Origin: Tubulanus polymorphus
Taxonomy: Eukaryota > Nemertea > Palaeonemertea > Tubulaniformes > Tubulanidae
Assembly: GCF_964204645.1 (NCBI RefSeq)
Contig: NC_134034.1
Coordinates: forward strand, 13,149,962 to 13,213,961
Direction of reading: 5' to 3'
DNA length: 64,000 nucleotides
The notes under the pieces were generated by a model. That model was not told the DNA's origin. It searched no databases and saw nothing but the letters and a program-made list of their open reading frames with translations. Position 1 is the first letter of the stretch; every line of letters begins with the position of its first letter. This document shows, piece after piece, positions 60,411 to 64,000 of this stretch. A program made the translations under genes and the position numbers.

Positions 60411-61239
60411 GAGTGCGCGTTATTTCACTGTCACTTCTCTTAATCGTTACTGGGACCTGTGGAAGCAGCGATCTTTTTCTGAATGTCTTCAGAGCAACAA
60501 AAAAAAACAGTCCGATCCGTCTCGAACGGCGAAGACGGTCCGTTGCGTTCAGCAGACCTCGGTAGACCTAAAGATCTTGAAATCTAGAATCTAAATCTTG
60601 CCTCGTAGTTGATGGATTACTGTTTACCGCGTAACAGATCGTGCTCAATGACATTAACGTTAAGACGCTCGTTACGCTGAAGAGCTCGACTGTTACGCCC
60701 AGAGATTAAAATAAAGATGCGAAATTAATGTAAACTGAATGAGAACGCTACAAAATCCCGTGCGACGAGGCTAATTACCATGGTTACATCAAATGAATTG
60801 CCAATTAGCCGATTCGTTTAATTAATTATTAATAAATCGAATTACTCCGGGAATTCGGCAGTGTTACGAGGGGATTCGCGGAAACATCCATCATTTTTTT
60901 TTCTTGATAGAGGTCACGTTAGGGGTATCAGAGGCACAGGGAGATTTATGGAGGCAGCAATTTTTTCTTCAGAAAAAGTCTCCATGGTGTCATATGGGGG
61001 ATTTCGTGGATGCAGCCATCTTTTCGGGAAGTCATTTAATGATGTCATAGGGGGATTTATGGGGGCTGGTGCACTGCATGGATGCTTTGAAGGAGCGCGT
61101 CCAGAAATCACGCTTATTGTCTGTCCTTTGCCATCATTCTAGCACACATATTATTAGACAAGCGCTGGAAATAAGCAATTATTTTGGGTTTTCTCGCTGC
61201 TGTCTATCCATCCTCGCCTGCCAGGGGTCCGGTATCGCT

Positions 61240-61435
61240 ACCGGAACTCGCTTCCACCAGCGAGGAACGGCTTCAGCTTAGCGAGTTCGGGCGTGAAGAT
61301 GTTGTCTATATCGGGAACCGTCGCCGACGACGCCGTGTGTGACTGACGGAGCAGACGTGGATATCGCGCGCGCCTGATGAATATTCGATACCACCGGAAA
61401 ACTGTCGTGATAATCGAATAACGCACCGGCATCAT
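61240..61435 (-). pseudogene. Coding-like segment with an apparent frame break
   Basis: On the - strand one frame reads EDDAGALFDYHDSFPVVSNI and continues through THGVVGDG. The natural-looking continuation, VPDIDNIFTPELAKLKPFLA then stop, is in another frame from about 61317. A decayed gene, a sequencing indel or a very short intron could each explain this. Antisense + strand frames also look fair, so even the strand is uncertain. Family not recognised. Confidence 0.22.
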
Positions 61436-61882
61436 CCTCACTTGCCAGTGTTAGGTGTTTTTTGTGCCGACGCTGATTATTCGTACGAACGGTAACATAT
61501 TCTTATCGGGGGGCGATGTTCGGACAAGTCGTGACGATTATTCGGCCGCGGTTGGGTTCGATAAGATGTGCGGAGAGATTGAATATCGCATCAAATATTT
61601 AGAAGATTAGACCAACAGCTTTACCGGATTGCGGTTTGCATCCGGTGGAAGGTTTTTCTACGGCTTCTCGGTTTCTATTACCGTCTGCGCGTGATCACAA
61701 ACCACCGGCAGAAAATCTACTGCGACGACGCATTTCACATAACATGAAAGTTTCCCCGCCATTCTATCACTCCGACTCGACGACCCGATATTTCTGCAAT
61801 TCGATGAGATTCCTAAAGATGTCTATTACTTTTAAATGGCGACATTTGCGAGCATGTGATCTAATGGGGAGCCCGCAACACC

Positions 61883-61915
61883 AGCTATCCCTATAGATGG
61901 CGTGACGAGCACTCG
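61883..61915 (-). repeat. Inverted copy of the CGGGATAGCTGGTG motif
   Basis: CACCAGCTATCCCTATAGAT followed by GGCGTG is the reverse complement of the motif at 35.8, 43.56 and 53.75 kb. Confidence 0.5.
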
Positions 61916-62803
61916 GTCGTCCGTTGTCGAAATCAGTTTTAACCGGATTTTAAGACTCCCGAATCCGTACATTATATATCACAGCTTCCGATAATTCTTG
62001 TACTCGAATATCGGTTTAGTTTTCATGAATAATTGAAAATAGTTATGTTGAATCTCGGATAACAAAATGAACGCCAAAATTCACAATATTGTAATTGTTA
62101 TTTCGAAACGCTAATATTGATGACGTAGCGCACATCAACACTGACACAGAACCCCTTAAATAACACATACTATAGGTATCACTGTATGTAAACATTGTAA
62201 CGGTTTTAATGGCGTTAAAAAAGCATTTGTTTCTACAAAGCAAATTGAACAACTAAATCAAGGATTTACTCCAATCCTCTTCCAATTCCCTTTCGCGGTG
62301 TCTGACAAGAAATACTCATCTTGATATTTATGAAAACGATTCGGATATTTCCGCCGGCAGACGAATCGAAATAAATCACTCTCGACTGCTTTCGTTGTCA
62401 CTCGCGCGCGGCGGTTTGTTTTGTTCGCCGTGTCGCGGAGACGATCTGAACATAATTAGTTTCTCCTCTCCCCCTGTCGACCGATTAGTCTGTTGGCCGA
62501 TTAATAACCCCCCCCCCCCCCAAACAAACAAACGCCCCGTCAATCGATTAGTTTCTCATCCCCTCCTCCCCGCCGAGCGACTTTCATCAGTTCTAAACGC
62601 CCTCGATCAATCGTCTAATCTTTTTTATTAACTTCGTGTCAACGACGAGTTTTATATCGTGTTAACACTGCCGCAGCGGGTTCTGCACCGGAGTCGCTAC
62701 ATATACGAGTTCAAGTCCATTATTTCTAGGAGAAAAAGATGTGTAACGAAATCTAAAAAAAAACACAAGATTATATGACGTATGAAATCATGCACAATTA
62801 CGC
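61916..62803. other. Intergenic, no supported gene
   Basis: Holds a 12-base C run at about 62510. No exon or repeat family recognised. Confidence 0.4.
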
Positions 62804-62920
<117 letters not shown>

Positions 62921-62976
62921 CGTTCTGTTCTGTGCGCTTCACGCAAAGCTTTCAGTAGATATATATATATATATAG

Positions 62977-64000
62977 CTAGGCAGCTATATTTTCCCACTA
63001 AACTAACCACAATTCAAATCTGTATCGATTGCTGTTTCGGTGTCTGACAGAAATTACTTATGGGCGCATTTTTCATCGAAATAATGAAAATGAATTATAT
63101 TTGTGGGAAAACATTATGCGCTTAACCGCCCTTTGTTCAAATGTTAGATTCGCACTTGATTCGGTCAAACTTATTGCAACGAAACCAACATTTAATTCAT
63201 TTATCCACAGATGATACTCTCAATCGAGGACCCTTCGTCAAGTACCGTCCCCGGAATTAGGTACGTTGCGATGGATTCGGCTTTATTGTGTCGTGCCGTA
63301 TCTGCTAGGCGGCGTAACTAGTACCACGTATGATGTACGTGACTTGTGTCGCACGTGTTGCGCGAGAAGTGTCACAGTAGTGTTTTAGATCGCTGTACTA
63401 TCACTGCACTGCGCATTTGATGGCAATACGCCAGCCGCGCGCACGCTCGCCGACACTAGCTAACGGTTCCGGACCGTCTCACTGGTTTTAGATAGAGCCC
63501 CTGACAGGATTACACATACAAACACGTGTTACTGGTTTATTTATCGTCCGTAAGTAATTAAACGCAATAGATAGGGGGATTCGTCGAAATTGATAGGGGA
63601 TTAGCAATTGACAGGGGATTTGTTTTTATTTGAATGTATTTATTCCGCTCGGTATTTGTGTCATTTAGTGTTTTATACGTTAGGTGTAGAGAGGACTAGA
63701 TAATGTTTCTGACTAAGGTAACGCGTTATTTGTGTTTCATCGATAGATAATGCAAACCTTGCTACGATGACTAATTGAGAATTATTGCGACTCGTTTGAA
63801 GAGATCTATTATTCGTTAAAAAAAATATAAAAATATAATGATACTCTCAAAATCGGAACATTTTTTTTTGCATGTTAAATACTATCTTTTATATAAGAAT
63901 ACTTTGATTTTTGTTGAAAACAACTGCGATTTTAGAGATATATCAGGTGATCAGTTCTTAATAATGGCCTTAATTACTCTTTTTTAATTACGACCCCAAT
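62977..64000. other. Intergenic, no supported gene
   Basis: No recognisable exon. The phrase ATAGGGGGATTCG / GATAGGGGATTAGC / GACAGGGGATTTG near 63571-63622 is a short degenerate triplicate. Confidence 0.4.

Overview
The window looks like animal nuclear DNA, most likely from a marine lophotrochozoan-type invertebrate; this placement is inference. Supporting signs are spliced coding exons with GT/AG borders and introns of about 0.3-1.1 kb, intronless class A GPCR genes of FMRFamide-receptor-like type, tRNA-headed SINEs, and a very high load of microsatellites, minisatellites and MITE-like elements. I see no bacterial operon, no CRISPR array and no recognisable autonomous transposase or reverse transcriptase.

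Three protein-coding genes are well supported. (1) A five-exon gene on the + strand (6633-11309; its 5' exon was not found) encodes the homologue of human C7orf25 (UPF0415/DUF1308). All four splice junctions keep phase, and the protein carries a lineage-specific low-complexity insert of roughly 450 residues. (2) An intronless GPCR on the + strand (28596-29687). (3) An intronless GPCR on the - strand (38388-39425). The two receptors are diverged paralogues: both have ERL instead of DRY, an E-x-P motif in TM6 and NFxIY in TM7, and both lack the usual TM3 cysteine. A few other stretches read like coding exons (25.99-26.89, 32.61-32.75, 33.19-33.43 and 61.24-61.43 kb, all on the - strand), but I do not recognise their products.

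The rest is repeat-rich intergenic DNA. Landmarks, left to right: CCATCC microsatellite (0.1-0.5 kb), 92-bp satellite (3.76-4.85), C/T tract (5.6-5.9), C7orf25 gene (6.6-11.3), 39-bp minisatellite (15.2), tRNA-like SINEs (17.4, 18.3), 90-bp repeat (18.8), amplified MITE core (19.7), a 0.9-kb GGGAGA tract (20.5-21.4), foldback element (22.1), pure (CAG)51 (24.2), foldback element with a 53-bp array (27.0-27.4), GPCR1, a cluster of GTTGCA-ended MITEs (29.9-31.4), 110-bp repeat (31.9-32.5), GPCR2, 77-bp minisatellite (40.9-41.8), SINE (48.0), TA tract (50.4), inverted 77-bp array (51.1), inverted 92-bp arrays (52.6 and 55.6-56.4), 90-bp repeat (57.1) and TA tract (62.8).

The main pattern beyond the genes is that several dispersed families also occur as short tandem arrays, often in both orientations. 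The clearest case is a foldback MITE whose tRNA-B-box-like arm has been amplified into 77-bp and 53-bp minisatellites at three loci. A second MITE family shows the same behaviour with its central segment at 19.7 kb. No functional link between the protein genes is evident.
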